7,448 nucleotides of DNA. Source: Treponema sp. UBA3662. Lineage in GTDB: Bacteria > Spirochaetota > Spirochaetia > Treponematales > Treponemataceae. Where the stretch lies: positions 1 to 7,448 of the forward strand of contig DFJV01000009.1 in assembly GCA_002373205.1 (NCBI GenBank), given 5' to 3'. Below, one piece after another: positions 1-5,303 of this stretch. How positions within the stretch are numbered: position 1 is the first letter of the stretch; each line of letters begins with the position of its first letter. The translations under genes were made by a program, and so were the position numbers. Below the pieces are notes generated by a model, which did not search any database, was not told the DNA's origin, and was given only the letters and a program-made list of their open reading frames with translations.

Positions 1-10
1 GCGTGGCACC

Positions 11-74
11 AACCATGGTTCGACAGGCCGCTGGAAGCTACGCTGCGAGGCAACAAACCATGCTTCGACAGGCT
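11..74. repeat. Two copies of a TTCGACAGGC motif, 45 bases apart
   Basis: The stretch after the beta-galactosidase stop codon holds no gene. The sequence AACCATG(G/C)TTCGACAGGC appears at 11-28 and again at 56-73, with 17 of 18 bases identical. The first copy begins with the perfect 10-base palindrome AACCATGGTT at 11-20. The core resembles the TTCGACAAGCTC half of the palindrome at 7069-7093, so these are probably copies of one dispersed intergenic repeat family. No terminator with a T-run is visible here for the minus-strand gene that ends at 100. Confidence 0.6.
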
Positions 75-99
75 CTCACAACAGCAGCTTATGCCTTTG

Positions 100-2256
100 C
101 TATACAAGGTCAAATTCAACAAGAAGTGAATGCTCGCTTGTAATGCCGTCCAATGAACAGACTGCATTTTTGGGGCTAAACTGATTGTCGATTTTGATTG
201 CATCGGAGACAAAGCCTGCTTCAAATTCTGCACCGTCGTTGTTGGGGATGTAAGGCCAGTTTTCAAGGTAGATTTGTCCTTTTTGGCTTGCTTCCAGGGA
301 ATCTATTTCCAGTGTGAATTCCTGCTCTTCTTTGCCAAAGCGTTTTAGTCCTATTTCCCAAGTGTTGCCGGGGCCACAGTAGATGTTGTCTGCAACGAGT
401 TTTCCGTCTTTGTAAAGGCGGGCGCAGTTTCCGGTGTAGCTTATTTTTAGGAAGACATCGCACAGGGTTCCAAAGTGGTCGGCTGGCCATTTTTCCACAT
501 TGATTTTGTAGACGGCCTTCTTCTGGTCCTGAGAGACGAAGGTCTTTTTTACAGCCGGGGCAAACGGAGTTGAAGCTGAATAGATGTAGGAGTTTACGTG
601 TTCTTCTATTTCGTTGCGGAGGAAGCCTGCCGGGGTTGCGATGCGGTCTTTTGTGTCTATGATTTTAAAAGAAGGAATGTTCCTGCTTTCAAGGTAGACT
701 TTTGTTTTGTCCGCAAGGTTTTCTGTGTAGACAAGTCCTTCGCTTATGATGAGGTATTCTTTTCCGGACGGGGAAGTGATTTTGTTTGCGTTAAGGGAGT
801 CAGTGCTGGAAAGAAGGATTGTTGTTCCGAATGCAGTGTTCTTTCCGGGTGTGCGGGCATAGAATACTTCGTAGCCGTTGAGTTTGCAGAGCGGTACGTT
901 TTCGTCTATTGTGCCGTAGCGGATTGGAAGGATAAAGCATTCACCGTTTTTGATGTCTCCGTGGAATTTTGCTTCGACCGGTTCTTTTATGAATATGTCT
1001 GCATCGTAGTGGTCAAGCATTTCGTTGCGCCTCTGGTAGTTGTTTACAAAGAGGTAGCCTTTCTCGTTTTCTTTGTCGTAGCGGACAGAATAGCGCAGGT
1101 CCTTGAAATTTTCCGGGGTCAGGGGATTTTCTTTGGGAATGTAGGTGTCCATTGCACAAAGCTTTTCGCCCCAGTCGTGAACAAAGAGTGCAAGGCGGCG
1201 GATTTCTTTGTAGGTTCCGTTTGCCTGTCCGTATTCACCAAGAGGGGCGCGGAAGTCGTAGGTCTTTTCCGGCAGTTCGCAGAATGAACCTGTTGCCTTT
1301 GTTTCCTGCAGGGATGTTACTTTGCCGTCGGGGTTTGTTCCTCCGTGGTACATGTAGTAGCCCAAGAGGTTACAGCCGCTTCCCATTTTTGCAATGCTCA
1401 TTGCGGCAATGTCTTTTGCTTTTGCTATGGGTCTGCGCTTGTATGTTACCTGCAGGCCTCCGCCAAGTTCTGCTGTAAGGTAGGGGAATTTTTTCATGTC
1501 GAAGGTAACGCCTTCTCCCAAGCCAAAGTCGCTTCCAATTGCGTGGTCGTTGCGCTCGTAGGTAAAGACAAAGTTTCCACTTGGCTCTATTTCTTCCGGG
1601 CGGGAATCCCATGGTGCGTCGCAGTAGCCTCCCATTACGGGAAGAAGTCCTGCCGTTACCGCCCCACCCCAGCCTGTTGCTGTATACAAGGGTGCATCAA
1701 ATCCGATTTGCTTTAGCATTTGGGTAAGAGCAAGCATGTGGTCTTCGCCTTCTTTTCCGGTAAGGCCTCCGCAGTGGCCGTATTCGTTTTCTACCTGAAT
1801 GCCGATTATTGGGCCGCCGTCTTTTGCAAAGAGCCCTTCTACCTGCTCATATATTTTCTTGTAGTACTTTTCAACCTCTGCAAAATATGCCTTGTCGTTG
1901 GTGCGGGTAGTCCCCTTGCACTTTGCCATTAGCCAGTCGGGGAAGCCTCCGTTGCGTACTTCTGCATGAACCCAGGGGCCTACGCGTAGGAACATGGTAA
2001 GTCCACATTCTTTTACTGTTTCTACAAAGGCACGCAGGTTGCGGTCGCCTGTAAAGTCCCATTCGTTTTCTATTTCTTCGTGGTGAATCCAAATTGTGTA
2101 TGCGCTTACTATGTCCACGCCACCAGCCTTCATTTTTAAGAGGGCTTCTTTCCAGTACTGGTGGGGGTAGCGGCTGTAGTGGATTTCTCCCATTACGGGG
2201 AACCATCTTTTGCCGTCGCGGAATAAACTCTTTTCGTCGAAAGTGTAATCTGTCAT
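100..2256 (-). CDS. GH35 beta-galactosidase, cytoplasmic, 718 aa
   Basis: Glycoside hydrolase family 35 retaining exo-enzyme that removes terminal beta-D-galactose from oligosaccharides. The catalytic (alpha/beta)8 barrel fills roughly residues 5-340. The GH35 signature GGPIIGIQVENEY is complete at 147-159. Within it Glu158, following Asn157 as usual in clan GH-A, is the expected acid/base. Glu263 in PYLTAELGGG is the likely nucleophile. Residues from about 350 to the end look like the beta-rich accessory and galactose-binding-like domains of longer GH35 proteins. There is no signal peptide or membrane segment, so it should act in the cytoplasm on imported sugar. The start is supported by AAGGAGA six bases upstream. 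It lies downstream of the sugar importer on the same strand but 693 bases away, so it may have its own transcript. The family is sure. Galactoside specificity is likely, but some GH35 members cleave other beta-linked sugars such as glucosaminides. Confidence 0.93.
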   Translation of the reverse strand: MTDYTFDEKSLFRDGKRWFPVMGEIHYSRYPHQYWKEALLKMKAGGVDIVSAYTIWIHHEEIENEWDFTGDRNLRAFVETVKECGLTMFLRVGPWVHAEVRNGGFPDWLMAKCKGTTRTNDKAYFAEVEKYYKKIYEQVEGLFAKDGGPIIGIQVENEYGHCGGLTGKEGEDHMLALTQMLKQIGFDAPLYTATGWGGAVTAGLLPVMGGYCDAPWDSRPEEIEPSGNFVFTYERNDHAIGSDFGLGEGVTFDMKKFPYLTAELGGGLQVTYKRRPIAKAKDIAAMSIAKMGSGCNLLGYYMYHGGTNPDGKVTSLQETKATGSFCELPEKTYDFRAPLGEYGQANGTYKEIRRLALFVHDWGEKLCAMDTYIPKENPLTPENFKDLRYSVRYDKENEKGYLFVNNYQRRNEMLDHYDADIFIKEPVEAKFHGDIKNGECFILPIRYGTIDENVPLCKLNGYEVFYARTPGKNTAFGTTILLSSTDSLNANKITSPSGKEYLIISEGLVYTENLADKTKVYLESRNIPSFKIIDTKDRIATPAGFLRNEIEEHVNSYIYSASTPFAPAVKKTFVSQDQKKAVYKINVEKWPADHFGTLCDVFLKISYTGNCARLYKDGKLVADNIYCGPGNTWEIGLKRFGKEEQEFTLEIDSLEASQKGQIYLENWPYIPNNDGAEFEAGFVSDAIKIDNQFSPKNAVCSLDGITSEHSLLVEFDLV

Positions 2257-2260
2257 ATAT

Positions 2261-2267
2261 TCTCCTT
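2261..2267 (-). promoter_or_regulatory. Ribosome-binding site of the beta-galactosidase gene
   Basis: On the minus strand AAGGAGA stands four bases before the ATG at 2256-2254. This fixes the start of the GH35 gene. The operator-like palindrome begins only three bases further upstream, so it must lie in the untranslated leader. Confidence 0.8.
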
Positions 2268-2270
2268 TTT

Positions 2271-2282
2271 ACACGTGTTGAT
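2271..2282 (-). promoter_or_regulatory. Operator-like palindrome at the beta-galactosidase start
   Basis: The sequence ACACGTGTTGAT contains the perfect palindrome ACACGTGT (2271-2278) with a central CG, the usual form of LacI-family operators. The same 12 bases occur at 6751-6762, upstream of the binding-protein gene. Here the site touches the ribosome-binding site, so a bound repressor would act as a roadblock or block early elongation. That it binds a LacI-type repressor is an inference; no regulator gene lies in the window. Confidence 0.55.
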
Positions 2283-2299
2283 AGGGATAAAAAAATACT

Positions 2300-2443
2300 G
2301 GAATTAGTTTCATGCTCCACTACCGGAAAAATTTGGCTGAAAAGCCACGGTTGCGCGTATTAGGTATTAAGGTCGCTACGCTCCCCCGCGCAAAGTGTCT
2401 TTTCATCCAAATTTTTCCTCTCGTTACGCATGAAACTAATTCC
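2300..2443. repeat. Long inverted repeat with 49-base arms
   Basis: Arm 1 (2300-2348) and arm 2 (2395-2443) are equal in length and about 80% identical as reverse complements, with no gap. The outer 16 bases, GGAATTAGTTTCATGC, match perfectly, and an inner block around GGAAAAATTTGG also matches. The 46-base centre holds a further pair, TTGCGCG (2351-2357) and CGCGCAA (2387-2393), so the whole could fold into one long hairpin. No open frame is inside. It is either a small MITE-like element without coding capacity or a structured leader of the beta-galactosidase mRNA, whose start codon is about 45 bases away. Confidence 0.8.
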
Positions 2444-2524
2444 TGCATTGCTTTTTATAAAGTTTATTACTTTCCTAGCACGGTTTGGGGGTTGCAACCA
2501 TAAAAACCCTGCTTATACACTTTT

Positions 2525-2649
2525 AGGTTCAATTTCGAGTTTTGCAAATACATGTCATTCTCGGGCTTGACCCGGGAATCTTTTTAAGCAGATTATCGGG
2601 TCGAGCCCGATAATGACACATTTTGTGCAAAAAACTCGAATTTCGACCT
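2525..2649. repeat. Nested palindromic element, about 125 bases
   Basis: Two 27-base arms, 2554-2580 and 2591-2617, are inverted copies with four mismatches. They begin GTCATT and contain CGGGCT(T/C)GACCCG. Each arm is itself a palindrome: 2592-2614 forms a perfect 9-bp stem, ATTATCGGG with CCCGATAAT, around TCGAG. Symmetry continues outwards imperfectly, with TTCGAG at 2534-2539 against CTCGAA at 2635-2640 and AGGT against ACCT at the ends. The form is that of dispersed intergenic palindromic repeats. No T-run follows on either strand, so it is not a classical terminator. Confidence 0.75.
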
Positions 2650-2661
2650 TTTGCATATACC

Positions 2662-2705
2662 GCCTAGCCCCGATTGGAAGGGGCCGGAGGCGACTGCCGC
2701 TAGGC
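2662..2705. repeat. GC-rich paired segment, start of the hairpin block
   Basis: GCCTAGC at 2662-2668 pairs with GCTAGGC at 2699-2705. Inside, CCCC at 2668-2671 can pair with GGGG at 2680-2683. The sequence is clearly richer in G and C than the flanking AT-rich spacer. It begins the structured block that runs to about 2896. Its function is unknown. Confidence 0.45.
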
Positions 2706-2741
2706 AGGCCGCGCGCCGTAAGGCGGGCAAGCCCTGGAAAG

Positions 2742-2775
2742 CGGGTCCAAATTGCCTCCATGCAATTTGGACCCG
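2742..2775. repeat. Perfect 14-bp hairpin with a CTCCAT/ATGGAG loop
   Basis: CGGGTCCAAATTGC (2742-2755) is exactly complementary to GCAATTTGGACCCG (2762-2775) around a six-base loop. In the operon mRNA (minus strand) the loop reads AUGGAG. The stem is not followed by a T-run in that direction, so it looks more like an mRNA-stabilising or protein-binding structure than a terminator. A further inverted match, with 15 of 16 bases, links 2754-2769 to 2857-2872. Confidence 0.8.
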
Positions 2776-2797
2776 TAAGTTTTCTTCAAAAACTTAC
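2775..2797. repeat. Second hairpin abutting the first
   Basis: GTAAGTTTT (2775-2783) and AAAACTTAC (2789-2797) form a perfect 9-bp stem around a five-base loop. It shares base 2775 with the neighbouring 14-bp hairpin, so the two stand back to back about 150 bases after the end of the MalG-type gene. Together they may protect the 3' end of the importer mRNA. Confidence 0.7.
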
Positions 2798-2820
2798 CTG
2801 CCACTTTGCCAAGACATATC

Positions 2821-2836
2821 GCGCCCTCCATGGCGC
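2821..2836. repeat. Short hairpin with the same CTCCAT/ATGGAG loop
   Basis: GCGCC (2821-2825) pairs with GGCGC (2832-2836) around CTCCAT, exactly the loop of the hairpin at 2742-2775 although the stems are unrelated. The surrounding CGCCCTCCATGGC recurs at 7026-7038. Confidence 0.6.
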
Positions 2837-2879
2837 TATCAGCTTTACAAAGGGGGCAAATTGCTTGGAGGCTGGCCGG

Positions 2880-2896
2880 CTGCCGGGTAGCGGCAG
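2880..2896. repeat. GC-rich hairpin downstream of the importer
   Basis: CTGCCG (2880-2885) and CGGCAG (2891-2896) form a perfect 6-bp stem with a five-base loop. It is the first structure after the MalG-type stop codon at 2950. Bases following it on the minus strand are not T-rich, so termination here would not be classical. Confidence 0.45.
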
Positions 2897-2949
2897 ACGC
2901 GGTTTAACCATTCAGTGCGCTCCAGATTAAGAAGAAAGAAATTAAGCTC

Positions 2950-3795
2950 CTACTCCTTTACACCGGCGGTTCCCATGCTCATCATCATGGCCTTTTGCGT
3001 AAAGAGGAAGAAGATTACAAAAGGTATGGTAATTACAAGGGCACCAGCCGCAAAGTTGGTGAACTCGTTCTTTTTGTCGGTGACGAATGCGAAGAGTCCC
3101 AATGCCAAGGTCTGCTTTCCTGGTGAACGCAGTACCAGCTTGGGGAATATAAAGTCCATCCATGGGCCGGTAAAGCTTGAAATGCCAAGGAAAGTGATGA
3201 TTGGCCTTGTTATAGGAAGAATTATTGTTCCGAATATGCGCATGTGGCTTGCACCGTCTATGCGGGCTGCTTCGTCCAGGCTTTTGCTTACGGTGTCCAT
3301 GTAGCTTTTTACCATCCATGTGTTGTAGGGAATGTTTCCCGCTACGTAGACAAGCACAAGTCCCCAAAGTGTGTCCAGCCCGTTGATGCGGTAAAGGATT
3401 ACGTAGATTGCAATCATGCCAACAAAAGACGGAAAGATTTGCAGGATAAGCAGGCTCATCAAAAGCGACTTCTTAAAGACAAACTTGAAGCGCGAAAAGA
3501 CATATGCGCTAAGTGATGCAATTATAACAGTAAGCACGGCAGTCCAAAGCGATATGATAAGCGTGTTCTTGAACCAGAGCCAATACTGGGTTTTTGTAAA
3601 CAGGTAGATAAAATGCTTCCATGTAAAGCCGTCGCCAAATGGTATTATGCTAAGCCCCGCAATGTTGTTGGAAGGGCTAAAGGCTGCGCTAACGACGTAG
3701 ACCAGCGGATAGAACACAAAGAAAGAGATAAGAATAAAAAGCGAATAGATTACAAATTTGTTGAGCGAAGAAATAACGTGGTATCCTGTTTTCAT
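2950..3795 (-). CDS. MalG-type sugar ABC transporter permease, 281 aa
   Basis: Inner-membrane permease subunit of a carbohydrate importer of the maltose type (binding-protein-dependent transport family). About six hydrophobic segments are visible, near residues 11-36, 73-100, 108-133, 142-160, 190-210 and 247-268. The EAA loop, which docks the ATPase, is intact at 175-194: EAARIDGAS, then LP at 193-194. Length fits the family's usual 270-300 residues. The ATG overlaps the stop of the preceding permease gene as ATGA, and AAGGAAGG lies just upstream at 3809-3802, so translation is probably coupled and the two permeases are made in equal amount. It pairs with the MalF-type subunit to form the channel. 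The family is certain. The sugar carried is inferred from the GH35 neighbour (galacto-oligosaccharides) and could be another oligosaccharide. Confidence 0.93.
   Translation of the reverse strand: MKTGYHVISSLNKFVIYSLFILISFFVFYPLVYVVSAAFSPSNNIAGLSIIPFGDGFTWKHFIYLFTKTQYWLWFKNTLIISLWTAVLTVIIASLSAYVFSRFKFVFKKSLLMSLLILQIFPSFVGMIAIYVILYRINGLDTLWGLVLVYVAGNIPYNTWMVKSYMDTVSKSLDEAARIDGASHMRIFGTIILPITRPIITFLGISSFTGPWMDFIFPKLVLRSPGKQTLALGLFAFVTDKKNEFTNFAAGALVITIPFVIFFLFTQKAMMMSMGTAGVKE
3792..3795 (-). other. ATGA stop/start overlap between the two permease genes
   Basis: The MalF-type gene ends in TGA at 3794-3792 and the MalG-type gene starts with ATG at 3795-3793, sharing ATGA on the minus strand. Such overlaps usually mean translational coupling, here fitting the one-to-one need for the two permease subunits. 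Confidence 0.9.
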
Positions 3796-5096
3796 ACTTC
3801 ACCTTCCTTGTATGCCTTGGTGTTCATAAACTGGTAAACGGCAAACGGTGCCAGAACTGCAAAGATAAGAACTGCAATTACAGACGCGTAGTTGTATTTT
3901 AGCAGCGTAATTGTAAGGTTGTAAATCCAGGTAACAAGAATGTCCGTTCCTCCAGCCCTGGTTATTGTTGAGTCTGCAACCGCAGGCTGTCCTCCGGTAA
4001 GGAAGAAGATAATTCCAAAGTTGTTGATGTTGTGCATAAAGCTCATGATGATAAGAGGCATTGTCTGGTACATTACAAGCGGAAGGGTTATGTGGTGCAG
4101 AATCTGGCGGTTGTTTGCGCCGTCAATTTTTGCAGCTTCAAAGAGGTCGTTTCCGATTGCAGTCATTGTTCCCATGGTAAGCATCATAAAGTAGCCAAAG
4201 CCAGCCCAAAGGTTTATGACTATACACATTACCTTTGCAAGGGTTGAATTTCCAAGCCAGGGGATTATTGAATCTGCCCCAAGGATTCCAAGGGACTTTA
4301 ACGTTCTGTTTACTATGCCAAAGGTTCCGTTAAGCATGTTCTTCCATACAAGCATTGTTATTACAGAAGGAACTGCATAGGGAAGTATAAAGATAAAGCG
4401 GAAGACACCCGCAATTTTTACGCCGATTTCTTTAAGCTGAACGGCAACCAGCAAACCGCCAAAGTAGCATGTGAATGTGGAAAAGAAAGCCCAGACCAAA
4501 GTCCATATTGCTATGCGGGCAAAGCCCTTTGACCAGGTGGAACCGCCAAGCAAAAGCTCCTTAAAGTTGTTTGCTCCAACCCAGTCCACGTCGTTTGCAA
4601 CGGCATGACTTGGGCCCGAAAAATTAGTAAAGGCCACACTAATGGAAAAAACAAGCGGTGCAACTACAAAAACCAAAAGCATGATTACACAGGGAGCAAG
4701 ACCTGTAATCGGGAAAGCCCGGTTGGTCACTTCCCAGAGAGAAGTCTTTTGGGATGCCATGCGCTTGGTGCGGCAATAATCTGTGTATGAAGTTTTTGCG
4801 CTCTTAACAGAAATAACATAAAGCGCAATAAAAATAAGAATAACCGATATAACAAGGATTCCGTCAATCAGCATAAAGACTGGAAACATTTTTTGCTCGC
4901 GGTTGTAGGGAAGCGTTACCAGCTGAAACAACTTCTTTGCAAAAAATGGTATGGCAACAATAAAGAGCAGCTCAAGGAGTGCATACAGCAAGCCTTTTAT
5001 GTACTGCTTCAAATAGAGTATGTGGGCAAGTCCCATAAAGCAGCATGCCGCTACGGTAACTTTCTTGCCCGAACTTCCGTCAGGTTCAATCTGCAT
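3792..5096 (-). CDS. MalF-type sugar ABC transporter permease, 434 aa
   Basis: Inner-membrane permease subunit, partner of the MalG-type protein. The core transport domain covers about residues 130-425. Its EAA loop, EAAKIDGANN from 320 with LP at 338-339, contacts the ATPase. The region from GGQPAVADSTITRAGG (368-383) on is typical of MalF/MalC proteins. The N-terminal 125 residues are an extension with two or three extra hydrophobic segments (about 13-27, 34-52 and 73-97), ahead of a polar linker. Length near 430 matches the long MalC/GanP-like permeases of Gram-positive bacteria rather than the roughly 300-residue sugar permeases. AGGAGT stands eight bases before the ATG. It follows the binding-protein gene after a 207-base structured spacer and overlaps the next gene by 4 bases. 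Substrate is not readable from this sequence alone. Confidence 0.92.
   Translation of the reverse strand: MQIEPDGSSGKKVTVAACCFMGLAHILYLKQYIKGLLYALLELLFIVAIPFFAKKLFQLVTLPYNREQKMFPVFMLIDGILVISVILIFIALYVISVKSAKTSYTDYCRTKRMASQKTSLWEVTNRAFPITGLAPCVIMLLVFVVAPLVFSISVAFTNFSGPSHAVANDVDWVGANNFKELLLGGSTWSKGFARIAIWTLVWAFFSTFTCYFGGLLVAVQLKEIGVKIAGVFRFIFILPYAVPSVITMLVWKNMLNGTFGIVNRTLKSLGILGADSIIPWLGNSTLAKVMCIVINLWAGFGYFMMLTMGTMTAIGNDLFEAAKIDGANNRQILHHITLPLVMYQTMPLIIMSFMHNINNFGIIFFLTGGQPAVADSTITRAGGTDILVTWIYNLTITLLKYNYASVIAVLIFAVLAPFAVYQFMNTKAYKEGEV
3802..3809 (-). promoter_or_regulatory. Ribosome-binding site of the MalG-type gene inside the MalF-type gene
   Basis: AAGGAAGG on the minus strand lies six bases before the MalG-type ATG and within the last codons of the MalF-type gene. 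It supports the chosen start and the coupled arrangement. Confidence 0.6.
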
Positions 5097-5104
5097 ATAT
5101 TGTT

Positions 5105-5110
5105 ACTCCT
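5105..5110 (-). promoter_or_regulatory. Ribosome-binding site of the MalF-type gene
   Basis: AGGAGT on the minus strand stands eight bases before the ATG at 5096-5094. It lies after the structured part of the spacer, which leaves it accessible, and it fixes the start of the long N-terminal extension. Confidence 0.7.
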
Positions 5111-5153
5111 GTCTTAATGAAATTTACGAACTCGCTCATCTTGGGCAATAAGG

Positions 5154-5171
5154 AGGGGGAAGTCTCCCCCT
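5154..5171 (-). repeat. GC-rich 7-bp hairpin in the importer spacer
   Basis: AGGGGGA (5154-5160) and TCCCCCT (5165-5171) form a perfect stem with a four-base loop. On the minus strand it is followed by CCTTATT, a poor T-run, so it could be a partial terminator or a processing barrier. It is the last strong stem before the MalF-type gene. Confidence 0.6.
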
Positions 5172-5202
5172 GCGGTCGCACTTCGTTGCGCCCTACCCTC
5201 TC

Positions 5203-5234
5203 TACGGGGCAATTTTTTTTGCTAATGCCCCGTA
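5203..5234 (-). repeat. 9-bp hairpin with an A-rich loop in the importer spacer
   Basis: TACGGGGCA (5203-5211) pairs perfectly with TGCCCCGTA (5226-5234) across 14 bases. On the minus strand the loop contains a run of eight A. The lack of a T-run after the stem argues against simple termination in the direction of transcription. Confidence 0.65.
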
Positions 5235-5303
5235 ACGCCCCAACAAAAAATGGCAAGACCGCAAAAACTTGTCGTTCTAACGCGCGGCCTTTGCCCTTTG
5301 CTT

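Larger units (their letters stand above)
2257..2949. other. Gene-free spacer rich in palindromes between importer and beta-galactosidase
   Basis: These 693 bases hold no credible gene. The short open frames are translations of repeats, without a good ribosome-binding site or a recognisable protein. From left to right the spacer contains the operator, a 49-base-arm inverted repeat (2300-2443), an AT-rich gap, a nested palindromic element (2525-2649), and a GC-rich block with several perfect hairpins (2662-2896). I could not identify a convincing -35/-10 pair for the beta-galactosidase gene, so readthrough from the importer operon remains possible. Confidence 0.75.
5097..5303 (-). other. Structured spacer between binding-protein and permease genes
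   Basis: The 207 bases between the stop of the binding-protein gene (5304) and the start of the MalF-type gene hold no gene but several perfect stems. TGCGGTC (5171-5177) can also pair with GACCGCA (5257-5263), enclosing the hairpin at 5203-5234, and CGCA/TGCG at 5177-5180 and 5187-5190 forms a small stem. In E. coli the malE-malF spacer carries REP hairpins that protect malE mRNA and leave the binding protein in excess. A similar role here is an inference from position and structure. Confidence 0.6.

Noticed and set aside
598..1287. Plus-strand open frame of 229 codons opposite the GH35 gene
   Set aside because: It lies entirely over the strongly supported GH35 gene. Its translation is rich in Cys, Phe and Val with no domain pattern, as expected from a codon shadow.
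2300..2443. Inverted-repeat spacing as a CRISPR array
   Set aside because: There are only two arms, in inverted rather than direct orientation, and no regular repeat-spacer series or cas genes.
2525..2649. Nested palindrome as a rho-independent terminator of the importer operon
   Set aside because: Strong stems are present, but neither strand has the T-run that should follow directly, and the symmetry extends far beyond a terminator.
2649..2900. GC-rich structured block as a known RNA gene such as RNase P RNA, tmRNA or a riboswitch
   Set aside because: I looked for conserved core sequences of these RNAs and found none; the stems look like independent small hairpins rather than one known fold.
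2613..2930. Plus-strand open frames of 105 and 79 codons in the spacer
   Set aside because: They run through several perfect hairpins, have Arg/Pro/Gly-rich translations typical of GC-rich repeats, lack a good ribosome-binding site and show no known domain.
5150..5240. Second promoter for the permease genes inside the spacer
   Set aside because: No paired -35 and -10 at suitable spacing was seen on the minus strand; the region is dominated by GC-rich stems.
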